Source: Bacteroides sp. (GTDB taxonomy: Bacteria > Bacteroidota > Bacteroidia > Bacteroidales > Bacteroidaceae). From it: a stretch of DNA of 46,381 nt. The stretch spans positions 1-46,381 of the forward strand of contig DXLM01000016.1 of assembly GCA_019414725.1 (NCBI GenBank), written 5' to 3'. Within the stretch, counting starts at the first letter, position 1. Every line of letters begins with the position of its first letter. The notes beneath the pieces are model-generated. The model did not search any database, was not told the origin of the DNA, and saw nothing but the letters and a program-made list of their open reading frames with translations. Shown one piece after another: positions 33,364 through 42,821 of the stretch. The position numbers and the translations under genes were made by a program.

Positions 33364-36300
33364 TTATTTCAGTTTGCTCAAATCCAACTCTTTATAAGCC
33401 ACACGCTGACGGCGCCAGGTATATACGGCATGCAGTTTGCCATCCTTGCCCTGAATGATGGACGGATAAGAATACTGGCTGATGGGGCTGTCTTCCAATG
33501 TCATTACATTCTTCCAGTGAATGCCATCATCCGAAACCGCCACACACAACGGTGTACGCGGCCCTTTCGGAGTACCCGGCAATGTGCTGAAATCATTATA
33601 AATCAATACATGGCGGCCATCCTTCATGGTTACGGCATCCGTGCCCGAATTATTATTGGGAACATCAAGCAAAGTGACTTTGCTCCATGTTTCACCGTTG
33701 TCACTGCTCCATGAAGTGGCAATCTGTGCGTTACGTGTACGGCAAAGTACCTGCAAACGCCCATCCTTATGACGCAAAATGCTGGGCTGGATAGCATAAA
33801 TAGGCTTCTCGCCTTCTCCTTTTATGGCTTCACCGCCTTCCTGATCGTCTACATTGGCCGCATTTGCCTTACGCAAAGCTGTAGGCACACTCATTTCCGC
33901 CTCTACAGGACCTACCATCTTCCAAGTCTTTCCTTTATCATCCGAAATTTCAAAATGGATACGCCATCCTCCATCGCCTTCCGTACTGGAAGGACAAATG
34001 ATACGGCCATCCACATACTCCGGCTTATTTTTTATAGGACCTAAGAAACCTTTTGGCAACGGTTCACGTTGGCTCCAAGTTTTTCCACCATCTTTAGAAC
34101 GTACCAGCCAACCACTCCAATCGGCTACTTTCAATCCTATTTTATAGAACAGGATCAGATCTCCGCCGGGGATCTGGAAAAGCACAGGATTCCAACAAGC
34201 CTTGCGGCGTGCCCGGGACTTGTCCCCTTTAAACGTAGAAGCCACGGGGCCGGCATCCGCCGGAGTGGATTCTGCCGTAATGCCTGCCAAGACAGCCTGC
34301 GGATCATCCAGACTAAACACCCCGTCGGCAGCCAGATAAGGTGCACTCCATTCCGTCGCACCCTTCGGCTTGCGACATACCCAGATACAACAATCCGGAT
34401 TACGCTCTTTAGTGCCTCCAAAGAAAGAGGCTACCAGGTCTCCGTTCTTCAATTCCACAATAGTAGCGCTGTGGCATTCGGGAAAAGAAGCTTGTTCGTA
34501 TAGGAACTGATCTTCCACGATACCTACACGGTTTTTACCTGAAGAAGGGTTCATGCTAACCGAAAAATGATAGTTCCCCGAAGGAACACTCCATACGGTA
34601 GAGTTGCCTTCCCGACGTACAAAGGTAACGTCCTTGTCTTTTACCGCCTTCTCGTCCAACGTTGGAAGATAAACCAATGCAGTGGTATTACAGGGAACCG
34701 TGATATCCCATTCCAAATGCGTAAGGGTCTTCTTCCAGTTACTAATCATCTTGCCATATAAAGTGTTGTGCGAAGCCTTGACATGACTCAACTCCTGGAT
34801 GGAAAAATCAGGTTTAAGGATGATTTGTTTGTAAGCGGGCTGTGCCGGATTAAATCCGGCTAAATCACGGAAATACCAAGTCAATAGATCACCCAATATC
34901 ATCACATGGTTACAACTGTTCATCCAACGATTGGCGGTATCACCGTTCCACAATTCCCAAATGGCAGTAGCTCCCTTTTCTATCATATAGCCATAACTGG
35001 GATAAGTCTTGTTGCTTGCCAACAGGAAAGCAACATCGCCACGCCCCATACGGGTAAGCTCACGCATCATCCAGTTCATACCTATCACCCCACTGCTGAT
35101 ATGACCTTTATTCCGGGTGATAATGCCTGTTATTACATTTTTCTCCACTTCTTCCCTATAGGCCTCAGGAACCATATCGAAAGCCAGCGGCAGGATATTG
35201 GCCGTCACCGTATTGTTACCATAGAATATGCTGTCGGGATAAAGAACATGCGGCGTTTGTACCGGAGAAGTTCCCTTCTTAACCGTAAGGAAACGGGCGT
35301 TGAAGCAGTCTTTGATTTTTGCTGCATCCTTCTCGAATCCTTTCGCCTCATCTTCCAGACCTTGCAAACGGGCGAACTTGGCCAGCATTTGCGATACCTT
35401 ATAATAGTAGGCTGTAGCAATCAGTGCTCCATCCGTCTTGCGGGCAGGGTCCTGACTGTGAATCAGCTCCGGTGATTCGGGAGGCATACACCAGTCACCG
35501 TATTTATCGGCGTTAATCACTCCATCCTCTGTGGTGAACTCACTGCGTATATGGTGCATCCATTTCTTGATAGCGGCATAATTCTTACGAATAGGTTCGA
35601 TGTTGCCGAACTGTTCATAAACCATATCACAGATTACCGGGAATGTGGACGACCATGTCATTTCCGATGTATAATAATTGTAATAAGCCGGACAAATATC
35701 AGGAATACAACCGTCTTCACGCTGCGCTTCACGGATATCATCCGCCCATTTGGCATAGGTGTTTCCATTGTTGAACATGAAACTTTCCCCCCACGTTCCC
35801 ATAGCATGGTCGCCAAGCCAGGGCTGGCGCTCGTCACGCTGGGGACAATCCAAAGGCACTCCTTTATAATTACTGGAAATCCCCCACCAGGCATTCCGAT
35901 AAACCCGGTTCATGATATCATTGGAACACTCGAAAGTACCGTTATCTTCCAAGTCATCATATACTACTTCAGCAACCAAATCTTCCGCTTTCAGATTTTT
36001 ATAACCTGTCACTTCTACATATTGGAATCCATGATAAGAAAAACGGGAACTCCAGGAGGTGTTGTTTTCTTTACCGTTGCAGATATAATAATCCGTACTC
36101 TGGCTATGGCGGAGATTTTCCACATCCAGTTCCGTACCGTCGTTCTTTACCCGTTCGGCATAACGTATGCAAATCGTATCTCCCGCAGCGGCTTTCGCTA
36201 TGTTAATACGCACCCATCCTGCCATATTCTGACCGAAATCAATCATATAACGGTCACCATATTGCTTGAAGACAGCCGGCTTCAGCGTTTTCATCACTTT

Positions 36301-37329
36301 CATGTTGGGAGCGGTATTGCCGCGGAGTGTACCATACGGCAATGAAGCACGTTGCGCCTTCAGCCATTTGGAATCATCATAACCGGGCTGTGTCCAGTTT
36401 CCCAATTCCATACGGGCATCGTAAATCTCACCATCGTATTCATTATTGCTACGTATAGGCCCTTGAGCCGTCAAACGCCATTTCTCATCACTGTTGATGC
36501 GCTGGATACTGCCGTCGGTATATTCTATAATCAGATTCAGACGCAACTTGGGGTAACCAAAAGTAGGAATCTTATAAGGTTTGTAATTTTGACGCATAGT
36601 GTAGAAACGTCCGTTGCCCAGGGTCACTCCGATGGCATTGTCGGCATTTCCTCCGGCAACCTGTTTGGTGACATCAAAAGAATTGTAAAGCACAGTACGA
36701 CGATAATCACTTGGAGCCGGCGCCAATACCTGATCACCTATCCGCTGGCCGTTAATGAACAGTTCGTACATACCCAAACCGCACAAATGAAGGGTAGCAT
36801 ACTTTATCTCCTTGGCTTGCGTTTTAAATTCCGTGCGTAAATAACGAGAGCTCAAACGGCTGTGTGAATCTTCCCGATCCCATGCAAACGCAGCGTCCCA
36901 ACCTATCCATCGTCCTTTCCAATGAATCTCACCTAAAGGTCCCATCCCCCATCGGGCAGGCTCGCTCCATTCTGTCTCACCGCGATTGGTATAGCTTCTC
37001 ACTTTCCAGTAAACACGCTGATTGCTTTTCAAACGCTTCCCTTGATAGGGAATCCATACGGACGCATCGGATTCCACTTTTCCGGAATCCCACAAATCTC
37101 CTTTATCCTGTGCTAAAAGTTCAGGAGAAGACGCAACCAAGATCCGGTAGGCGGTCTGCATCACATTTCTTTGAGAAGATTCCAACCGCCAGCTCATACG
37201 GGGAGCAGCAGTATCCAACCCCATGGGATCTACCATCTGCTCGGTACGCAGGCCGGTAACCGAAACATCCGCTGCCTTCAACCACAACGGAAGTGCCAGA
37301 AGAATGATTAATAATACTTGTTTTTTCAT
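33364..37329 (-). CDS. GH78 alpha-L-rhamnosidase fused to a sialidase-like BNR domain
   Basis: A 1321-residue secreted two-domain protein. The GH78 part covers about residues 20-905: VTGLRTEQMVDPMGLDTAAP at the start, beta domains with LHLCGLGMYELFINGQRIGD, then the barrel with LDCPQRDERQPWLGDHAMG and GATAIWELWNGD. From about 930 a six-bladed propeller-like BNR domain follows, with four Asp-box motifs (SKDGGKTW, SDDKGKTW, SSDNGETW, SDDGIHW) and the family stretch GPIKNKPEYVDGRIICPSST. The F/YRIP motif of true sialidases is absent; the equivalent place reads FPECHSATI. I start at 37329, where MKKQVLLIILL begins the signal peptide; an ATG at 37338 is also possible. Last in the GH95 operon, before a terminator. 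Confidence 0.87.
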   Translation of the reverse strand: MKKQVLLIILLALPLWLKAADVSVTGLRTEQMVDPMGLDTAAPRMSWRLESSQRNVMQTAYRILVASSPELLAQDKGDLWDSGKVESDASVWIPYQGKRLKSNQRVYWKVRSYTNRGETEWSEPARWGMGPLGEIHWKGRWIGWDAAFAWDREDSHSRLSSRYLRTEFKTQAKEIKYATLHLCGLGMYELFINGQRIGDQVLAPAPSDYRRTVLYNSFDVTKQVAGGNADNAIGVTLGNGRFYTMRQNYKPYKIPTFGYPKLRLNLIIEYTDGSIQRINSDEKWRLTAQGPIRSNNEYDGEIYDARMELGNWTQPGYDDSKWLKAQRASLPYGTLRGNTAPNMKVMKTLKPAVFKQYGDRYMIDFGQNMAGWVRINIAKAAAGDTICIRYAERVKNDGTELDVENLRHSQSTDYYICNGKENNTSWSSRFSYHGFQYVEVTGYKNLKAEDLVAEVVYDDLEDNGTFECSNDIMNRVYRNAWWGISSNYKGVPLDCPQRDERQPWLGDHAMGTWGESFMFNNGNTYAKWADDIREAQREDGCIPDICPAYYNYYTSEMTWSSTFPVICDMVYEQFGNIEPIRKNYAAIKKWMHHIRSEFTTEDGVINADKYGDWCMPPESPELIHSQDPARKTDGALIATAYYYKVSQMLAKFARLQGLEDEAKGFEKDAAKIKDCFNARFLTVKKGTSPVQTPHVLYPDSIFYGNNTVTANILPLAFDMVPEAYREEVEKNVITGIITRNKGHISSGVIGMNWMMRELTRMGRGDVAFLLASNKTYPSYGYMIEKGATAIWELWNGDTANRWMNSCNHVMILGDLLTWYFRDLAGFNPAQPAYKQIILKPDFSIQELSHVKASHNTLYGKMISNWKKTLTHLEWDITVPCNTTALVYLPTLDEKAVKDKDVTFVRREGNSTVWSVPSGNYHFSVSMNPSSGKNRVGIVEDQFLYEQASFPECHSATIVELKNGDLVASFFGGTKERNPDCCIWVCRKPKGATEWSAPYLAADGVFSLDDPQAVLAGITAESTPADAGPVASTFKGDKSRARRKACWNPVLFQIPGGDLILFYKIGLKVADWSGWLVRSKDGGKTWSQREPLPKGFLGPIKNKPEYVDGRIICPSSTEGDGGWRIHFEISDDKGKTWKMVGPVEAEMSVPTALRKANAANVDDQEGGEAIKGEGEKPIYAIQPSILRHKDGRLQVLCRTRNAQIATSWSSDNGETWSKVTLLDVPNNNSGTDAVTMKDGRHVLIYNDFSTLPGTPKGPRTPLCVAVSDDGIHWKNVMTLEDSPISQYSYPSIIQGKDGKLHAVYTWRRQRVAYKELDLSKLK

Positions 37330-37343
37330 GATATGCATATTTC

Positions 37344-38816
37344 TTACTTATTCCATTTCTGTATGGCATCCGGCAAGGCTGTCCAAGCTTTCTGCACATA
37401 ATCCTTCGCAGAATCCACAACAATCAGAACCTGGTCATTACCGCTCAGATAACCGCTATCATGCTGGAAAGAAGTGACTTTACTGTCAAACTCACCGATA
37501 TATTCCAACTTACCGTCCTTCGCGCTATACCACCATGCATTCTTTTTCGCACCGCTGATTTTGCTCAAATCGATCTGCATAGGACGTCCTGAGTAATTGT
37601 AAACCAGCAAATAGTCATTTCCACGGGTAGCGATGGCACGGTCATAGCGTTCGCCGTTAGTTCCTGCAATGACACTCTGATCAGGCACACGTTCAAAGAA
37701 AGGAAAAGTCAGCATCAAGTTCTTCAGATATTTCATCTGATTGAAACCGGGGTCTTCCAAAGCATCCCACCATGCTTTCTTACGTCCGTCGGCACCGAAA
37801 GAGGCTCCATATCCGGGACGGATAAATTGCATGATATCATTATGACCGTATGAGTGCCCGAATGATCCGGCAAATACCGACCAATAGGCATAACGACGCA
37901 CATCGTGCTGATTCCAACGGGTTTCATTGGGATCATGCAGCCCCTGTGGAATGTCTTCATAAATAGGTTCGTCATCAATCACCGGTTTCAACGGAGTCTT
38001 TGCCTGACTGGCTTCCACAAAACGCCAGTTATCCTCTTCCGTATTCTCTTCGATAGGATAGTCACCATCACCGTTACGCTGTCCGTAACGACGGTGTCCG
38101 CTTTGGAACATATTGAAATCCAGCCATTCGCGGTCATTAAACCAAGTAGCCGACGTGGTACGTCCACGCGGATGGAAAGTCATCAGATGACCTTTGTCTA
38201 TGCTGCGGATACTGTTTGCCAAGGCATCCCATACCTCCGTCTTATTATCACCGCGGATATCCCCTCCTATCATCCAAATAATATTCGGCTCATCCTTGTA
38301 ACGTTCTGCAAGAAACTTACCGTATGCCACGGCTTCTTTTTCATTCATCAGCCCTTGTTCCACGGGAGTTCCCCAAATACATACCATCCCTATATAGATG
38401 CCCCGTGAAGCGGCACTTTTAATAATATAGTCCATGTGATCCCAATATCCATAAATCCCTTTGCGGTTGATATCTTTGAAATTAAAACCGTCTGTCATGG
38501 AATACTGGCCGTAAATATTCATGGAAGGCACACCGTTCAATACCTGCACCTGCACCATGTTATATCCGGCATCCTTGCACTTATTCAGATAGTAAGAAAC
38601 CTCGTCACGATTCAAACGTTGCGGCATCAGCCATCCGGTTTCACCCAACCAGAAGAAAGGTACTCCATTTTCATGCTTCAGGTAGCGTCCCTCCTCGGAC
38701 ACCACCAGTTTGCCGTTCTTCCAGGGAATATACGTTTTCGCTTTCTGCGCCGGCAACGAAGTAGAGCAACATAGCAATAAAGCCAATAAGGAAAGTAATG
38801 CGTGTCTGTTCATCAT
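37344..38816 (-). CDS. GH140-like apiosidase (DUF4038/DUF4040)
   Basis: A 490-residue secreted protein with an N-terminal signal. A TIM-barrel DUF4038 domain (about 35-365) includes PFFWLGETGWLMPQRL, YNMVQVQVLNG, NIIWMIGGDIRGD and KPVIDDEPIYE; a DUF4040-like C-terminal beta domain follows. Asp186 and Glu283 sit one residue off the catalytic pair I recall for the apiosidase BT1012 (Asp187, Glu284), supporting GH140. That enzyme cuts the apiose link between RG-II side chains and the galacturonan backbone. The gene is preceded by an unusual pair of overlapping hairpins and followed 14 bp later by the fusion gene. Confidence 0.85.
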   Translation of the reverse strand: MMNRHALLSLLALLLCCSTSLPAQKAKTYIPWKNGKLVVSEEGRYLKHENGVPFFWLGETGWLMPQRLNRDEVSYYLNKCKDAGYNMVQVQVLNGVPSMNIYGQYSMTDGFNFKDINRKGIYGYWDHMDYIIKSAASRGIYIGMVCIWGTPVEQGLMNEKEAVAYGKFLAERYKDEPNIIWMIGGDIRGDNKTEVWDALANSIRSIDKGHLMTFHPRGRTTSATWFNDREWLDFNMFQSGHRRYGQRNGDGDYPIEENTEEDNWRFVEASQAKTPLKPVIDDEPIYEDIPQGLHDPNETRWNQHDVRRYAYWSVFAGSFGHSYGHNDIMQFIRPGYGASFGADGRKKAWWDALEDPGFNQMKYLKNLMLTFPFFERVPDQSVIAGTNGERYDRAIATRGNDYLLVYNYSGRPMQIDLSKISGAKKNAWWYSAKDGKLEYIGEFDSKVTSFQHDSGYLSGNDQVLIVVDSAKDYVQKAWTALPDAIQKWNK

Positions 38817-38891
38817 TGTATTTTCAAATTCGTTTATTAATTAATTGACAATCTCCAAACAAGAGCTTTTATCAAAACAACAAGGTGTTTA

Positions 38892-38952
38892 AAAAAGGTC
38901 CTTATGTTTACGGAAAAGATGAAGACCTTTTTGACAAATGTCCTCATCTTTT
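38892..38952 (-). terminator. Two overlapping hairpins between GH105 and GH140 genes
   Basis: AAAAAGGTC (38892-38900) pairs with GACCTTTTT (38924-38932), and AAAAGATGAAGAC (38914-38926) pairs with GTCCTCATCTTTT (38940-38952) with one mismatch. The pairs share 38924-38926, so the two full stems compete. Each ends in a T-run. Partial termination or attenuation between the genes is plausible. Confidence 0.55.
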
Positions 38953-38963
38953 TCAGATTATTC

Positions 38964-40163
38964 CTACTGCTTCATTTTCTCATATTCAATAGCTGCCAAA
39001 ATAAAGGAACCTACTGATTTCGGATCGTTCTCTATCACCGGCTCACCTATGTAATAAGCAAAACTTCCATCCCGGTTTCCTTTACCGCCTAATCCGGCAA
39101 CAGCACAACAGTTGGTAATAGTGTATGAACCATCAGGCTCTTCTTTAATGAACTGTTTTATCAAACCGTTGAATCCACGCTCCGCAGCGGCCTTGTACTC
39201 CACGGGGATATATCCTTTATTCACCGCTTTACACAAGAAATATACAAAAAGCGATGAAGCGGAAGATTCCAGATAATTTCCTTTACGGTTATTCTGGTCA
39301 GTCACCTGCCACCATACCCCTGTTTCAGGCTCCTGGTATTTTACAATGCCTTCGGCCAACGTATTTATAATCGTCATAATGCTGTCGCGTCCTTCGAACT
39401 GCGCCGGCATATAGTCCAATACATCCACCACGGCAGCGGCATACCAGCCTATACTGCGGCTCCAGAAGTTGGGTGAGCACCCGGTTTCCTTATTTGCCCA
39501 ATTTTGTGTCTTGCTCTCATCCCAGCCATGATAGAACAAACCGGTTTTAGGATCATACGTTTTACGGGCAATCAGCTTTATTTGATTCACAATATCGGCA
39601 TTGACCGTAGTATCCTTGAATACGTTACCATATTGAGCCAAATAAGGAGAAGCCATGAATATACCATCCAGCCACATTTGATGCGGATATATCAATTTGT
39701 GCCAGAAGCCACCTTCACTGGTACGGGGCTGTTCGGTCAGTTGTTTACGAAGAGTATCCATCGCCACCTTATAACGCCCGTCTCCCGTCTTTTCATAAAA
39801 ATCGAATAAAATCTTTCCGGCATTGATATTATCAATATTAAAAGAAAGATATTTCATGGTCTTTATCTTACCGTCGGTGTCTATCAGACTGTCTGCATAT
39901 ATTTTTGCATAATTATAATAGGCAGTGTCACCGGTATGTTTCCATTCCTCCAACATGGATTTCACCACCAGTCCGTGCGTATAGCCCCAACGAGGCTTTT
40001 TCGCTTTTTCTATCATCCAAGGCTCAGGGAAACGTTGCATTTCCGACTGAGCCATACGTTCGCTCCATTTGATTTCTTCGGTCTGTTTAGGAGTGGCAGT
40101 ACATGCACACATTCCACCTGCCAGCAACAATGAGCAAATAATGTTTAATCCTGTTCTTTTCAT
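38964..40163 (-). CDS. GH105 unsaturated rhamnogalacturonyl hydrolase (lipoprotein)
   Basis: A 399-residue (alpha/alpha)6-barrel protein. The signal ends in a lipobox (GMCAC near residues 18-22), so it is probably anchored to a membrane surface. Motifs of YteR/GH105 proteins are seen: RWGYTHGLVVKSML, GFWHKLIYPHQMWLDGIFMA with the catalytic Asp, and NFWSRSIGWYAAAVVDVLDY. These enzymes hydrate and release 4,5-unsaturated uronic acids made by pectin lyases, so a polysaccharide lyase elsewhere must supply its substrate. It is second in the operon, 48 bp after GH95. Confidence 0.88.
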   Translation of the reverse strand: MKRTGLNIICSLLLAGGMCACTATPKQTEEIKWSERMAQSEMQRFPEPWMIEKAKKPRWGYTHGLVVKSMLEEWKHTGDTAYYNYAKIYADSLIDTDGKIKTMKYLSFNIDNINAGKILFDFYEKTGDGRYKVAMDTLRKQLTEQPRTSEGGFWHKLIYPHQMWLDGIFMASPYLAQYGNVFKDTTVNADIVNQIKLIARKTYDPKTGLFYHGWDESKTQNWANKETGCSPNFWSRSIGWYAAAVVDVLDYMPAQFEGRDSIMTIINTLAEGIVKYQEPETGVWWQVTDQNNRKGNYLESSASSLFVYFLCKAVNKGYIPVEYKAAAERGFNGLIKQFIKEEPDGSYTITNCCAVAGLGGKGNRDGSFAYYIGEPVIENDPKSVGSFILAAIEYEKMKQ

Positions 40164-40211
40164 ATTTCTTCTTTTTACTATTTTTCATCCTTACAATCAA
40201 TGCAAGAATCA

Positions 40212-42656
40212 TCACTTACCTAAGAATATATACTCTTCACCTGCTTTGGTTTCCAGATCATAAAGATAAGTTTTTTTCAACTCAACTTTATTCAATTTCG
40301 CTTCTTTATTTATAATCGGTTGCAAGATTTCGGGTATGGCATACAATTTATTCGGATTCTCCCCTTTTGCCGTTCTCAGCCCTTTGCCTGCCAGCGGATT
40401 TAAAGAACGCAAACGACAGTTCCCCCCATTACGGGATTTCACCACCAACCGGCTCACTTTACCATTCTTCCAACTCAAATCCAATTCAAAACCTCCACGG
40501 GCTATAATCCCGTTCACGCTTCCCTCTTTCCATTGCGCCGGCAATGCGGGAAGTAAATAAATAAAACCATCGTGGCTCTGCATCAGCATTTCTACGATAC
40601 CCGCCGTACAACCAAAATTACCGTCAATCTGAAAAGGTGGATGGGCATCAAACAAATTAGGATAAGTTCCTCCTTTTTTCTTCTCGTTACGTACGAGAGT
40701 CAACTGATCGGTTATCAGTTTATAAGCATGGTCACCATCCAACAGACGGGCCCACAAACATACCTTCCATCCCATACTCCATCCGGTAGACGGATCGCCA
40801 CGATGAATCAGCGAAGTACGTGCCGCATCAAACAATTCGGGAGTACGGTAAGGAGAAATCTGATTACTGGGGAACAAACCATAAAGGTGTGACACATGAC
40901 GGTGCACATCCTGCGGATTGTCCCAATCCATCATCCATTCCTGCAATTGCCCCCAACGTCCTATCTGCATGGGCGCCATTTCCTTTAAACGCTGTTCCAA
41001 ACGGGTGGCAAATTCAGCATCCGTACCCAACAGACGGGCGGTCGTGATTATCTGATTCCACAAATCGAATATCAGCTGGTTATCCAAAGTACACCCGGCA
41101 GCCGTAGTCGCTTTCCCGTTACTGCCTGCATGAGTATTCTCCGGAGAATTGCTCGGACATACCACCAACCAGTTATGCAAAGGTTCCTTCACCATGATTT
41201 CATCAAAAAACTTACCGGCTTCTTTCATGATAGGGTAAGCCGAGCGGAGAAATTCCATATCGCCTGTATAAAGATAACGTTCCCACAAATGACGGCACAG
41301 CCAGGCTCCACCCGTAGGCCATAATCCTGACGGAGCCTTGTCTATAGCTCCGGTAACACGCCATATATCCGTATTGTGATGCAATACCCAGCCATCCGCC
41401 CCATACATAATCTTGGCCGACTCACGCCCTGTTTCACTCACTTCACGGATCAGTTGTATCAAAGGCTCGTGCAATTCGCTGAGATTCGTCACTTCGGCCG
41501 GCCAATAGTTCATTTCAACATTGATATTACACGTGTATTTACTATCCCAGGAAGGAAATAATTTATCATTCCAAATGCCTTGCAAATTAGCAGGCTGCCC
41601 ACCCGGCTGTGAAGAACAAATCAACAGATAGCGGCCGAAACGGAAATAAGTGGCCACCAGAAAATCATCCTTCGTTTCCTTGAAATTCTGTACACGCATA
41701 TCAGTGGTTACCCCTGCATATTTGTCTATGCCTAAATCCAAAGAGACACGGTCCATATATTGCTTGAAAAAATCGACGTGTGCCTTACGTGATGTCATAT
41801 AATCTTTACTTACAGCCCGGCGCAGATAGTTCTTCGCACGCTCCACTTGGTTACCTGTTATATCCTTGTAATTAGTAAAGTTGGTAGCAATGGAAATATA
41901 AATCACAGCCTCGTCCGCCCCTTCTATACTCAAGACTCCGTCACGACAAGACCGGGTTCCTCCCTGAGTACGTGCAGTCATACGTCCCTGAAATTCAACC
42001 TTCCCTTTGAGTCCTTCATGCCAGGAAGATACGCCCGAAAGGGTAACCTCCTCCCCTTCCGTCGCAACCATCACATCCTGATGCGGAGTAGTAAGATTGG
42101 CGTTACAAGTAATCTTTCCGGATTGGCTGGCAGTAAGACGCACCATAACTACCTGATCGGCAAACGACGTCAGTGTTTCACGCTGATAAGTCACCCCGTC
42201 CACCTTATAACGCACGATGGTACGAGCTGAATCCAGGCTCAGTTCCCTATAGTAATCGGAATAACGTGTATGCCCCGGAAAAGAAATATGCAGATCGCCA
42301 AACGATTGATAGGGCATACCGCTATTGGTCTTCGCCATTACTTTCTCGGTAGCCAACGTTTGTGCTTCAAGATATTTTCCCTCGAACACCAACCGGCGCA
42401 CTTTGGGAATATATTCCAACGCATCGGGATTAGCATTATTATTGGGACGTCCTGCCCAAATAGTTTCTTCGTTCAACTGGATATGCTCCACACCGGGATT
42501 GCCGAATACCATCGCTCCCAACCGCCCGTTACCCAGCGGAAGCGCTTCAGTCCAAACCTGAGCGGGTTCGTCATACCACAGTTTATATTCCTGTGCGGCA
42601 GCCTGCAAGTAAGAACTTGCCCATAACAGCCCCCCCACTATCCATTTTATTTTCAT
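40212..42656 (-). CDS. GH95 glycosidase, probable alpha-L-galactosidase
   Basis: An 814-residue secreted GH95 enzyme. The N-terminal domain shows LWYDEPAQVWTEALPLGNGR and IQLNEETIWAGRP. The barrel has NINVEMNYWPAE (Asn377, Asn379), VCPSNSPENTH (Glu506) and FQIDGNFG (Asp678), matching the family's catalytic residues. Just before the Asn pair it reads Tyr-Thr-Cys, where GH95 fucosidases have His in place of Thr375. From memory this His-to-Thr change marks alpha-L-galactosidases, which remove terminal L-galactose from RG-II chain A. It is first in its operon and carries the shared upstream block. Confidence 0.88.
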   Translation of the reverse strand: MKIKWIVGGLLWASSYLQAAAQEYKLWYDEPAQVWTEALPLGNGRLGAMVFGNPGVEHIQLNEETIWAGRPNNNANPDALEYIPKVRRLVFEGKYLEAQTLATEKVMAKTNSGMPYQSFGDLHISFPGHTRYSDYYRELSLDSARTIVRYKVDGVTYQRETLTSFADQVVMVRLTASQSGKITCNANLTTPHQDVMVATEGEEVTLSGVSSWHEGLKGKVEFQGRMTARTQGGTRSCRDGVLSIEGADEAVIYISIATNFTNYKDITGNQVERAKNYLRRAVSKDYMTSRKAHVDFFKQYMDRVSLDLGIDKYAGVTTDMRVQNFKETKDDFLVATYFRFGRYLLICSSQPGGQPANLQGIWNDKLFPSWDSKYTCNINVEMNYWPAEVTNLSELHEPLIQLIREVSETGRESAKIMYGADGWVLHHNTDIWRVTGAIDKAPSGLWPTGGAWLCRHLWERYLYTGDMEFLRSAYPIMKEAGKFFDEIMVKEPLHNWLVVCPSNSPENTHAGSNGKATTAAGCTLDNQLIFDLWNQIITTARLLGTDAEFATRLEQRLKEMAPMQIGRWGQLQEWMMDWDNPQDVHRHVSHLYGLFPSNQISPYRTPELFDAARTSLIHRGDPSTGWSMGWKVCLWARLLDGDHAYKLITDQLTLVRNEKKKGGTYPNLFDAHPPFQIDGNFGCTAGIVEMLMQSHDGFIYLLPALPAQWKEGSVNGIIARGGFELDLSWKNGKVSRLVVKSRNGGNCRLRSLNPLAGKGLRTAKGENPNKLYAIPEILQPIINKEAKLNKVELKKTYLYDLETKAGEEYIFLGK

Positions 42657-42670
42657 ATTGATCTCTAGCT

Positions 42671-42710
42671 TTTATTAAAGGGAGACGAAAAAAGAAGACG
42701 GATGTACTCT
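42671..42710 (-). promoter_or_regulatory. Conserved upstream block of the GH95 operon
   Basis: This block lies 15-54 bp before the GH95 start and resembles 33161-33200 before GH127, ending in the same TGTACTCT (42703-42710). Together they suggest one regulator or one promoter type for both RG-II operons. It also lies 112-151 bp from the divergent enolase start. Confidence 0.55.
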
Positions 42711-42821
42711 GTGGAAAGAAATAAAAAAGTAAATATCATGAAAAAACTTTCCCTGGCACCTCAACAAATCCGGCTTCTCTATTGTTATTAAAATAAAACC
42801 ATCTTATAAAATTAGAATTAT

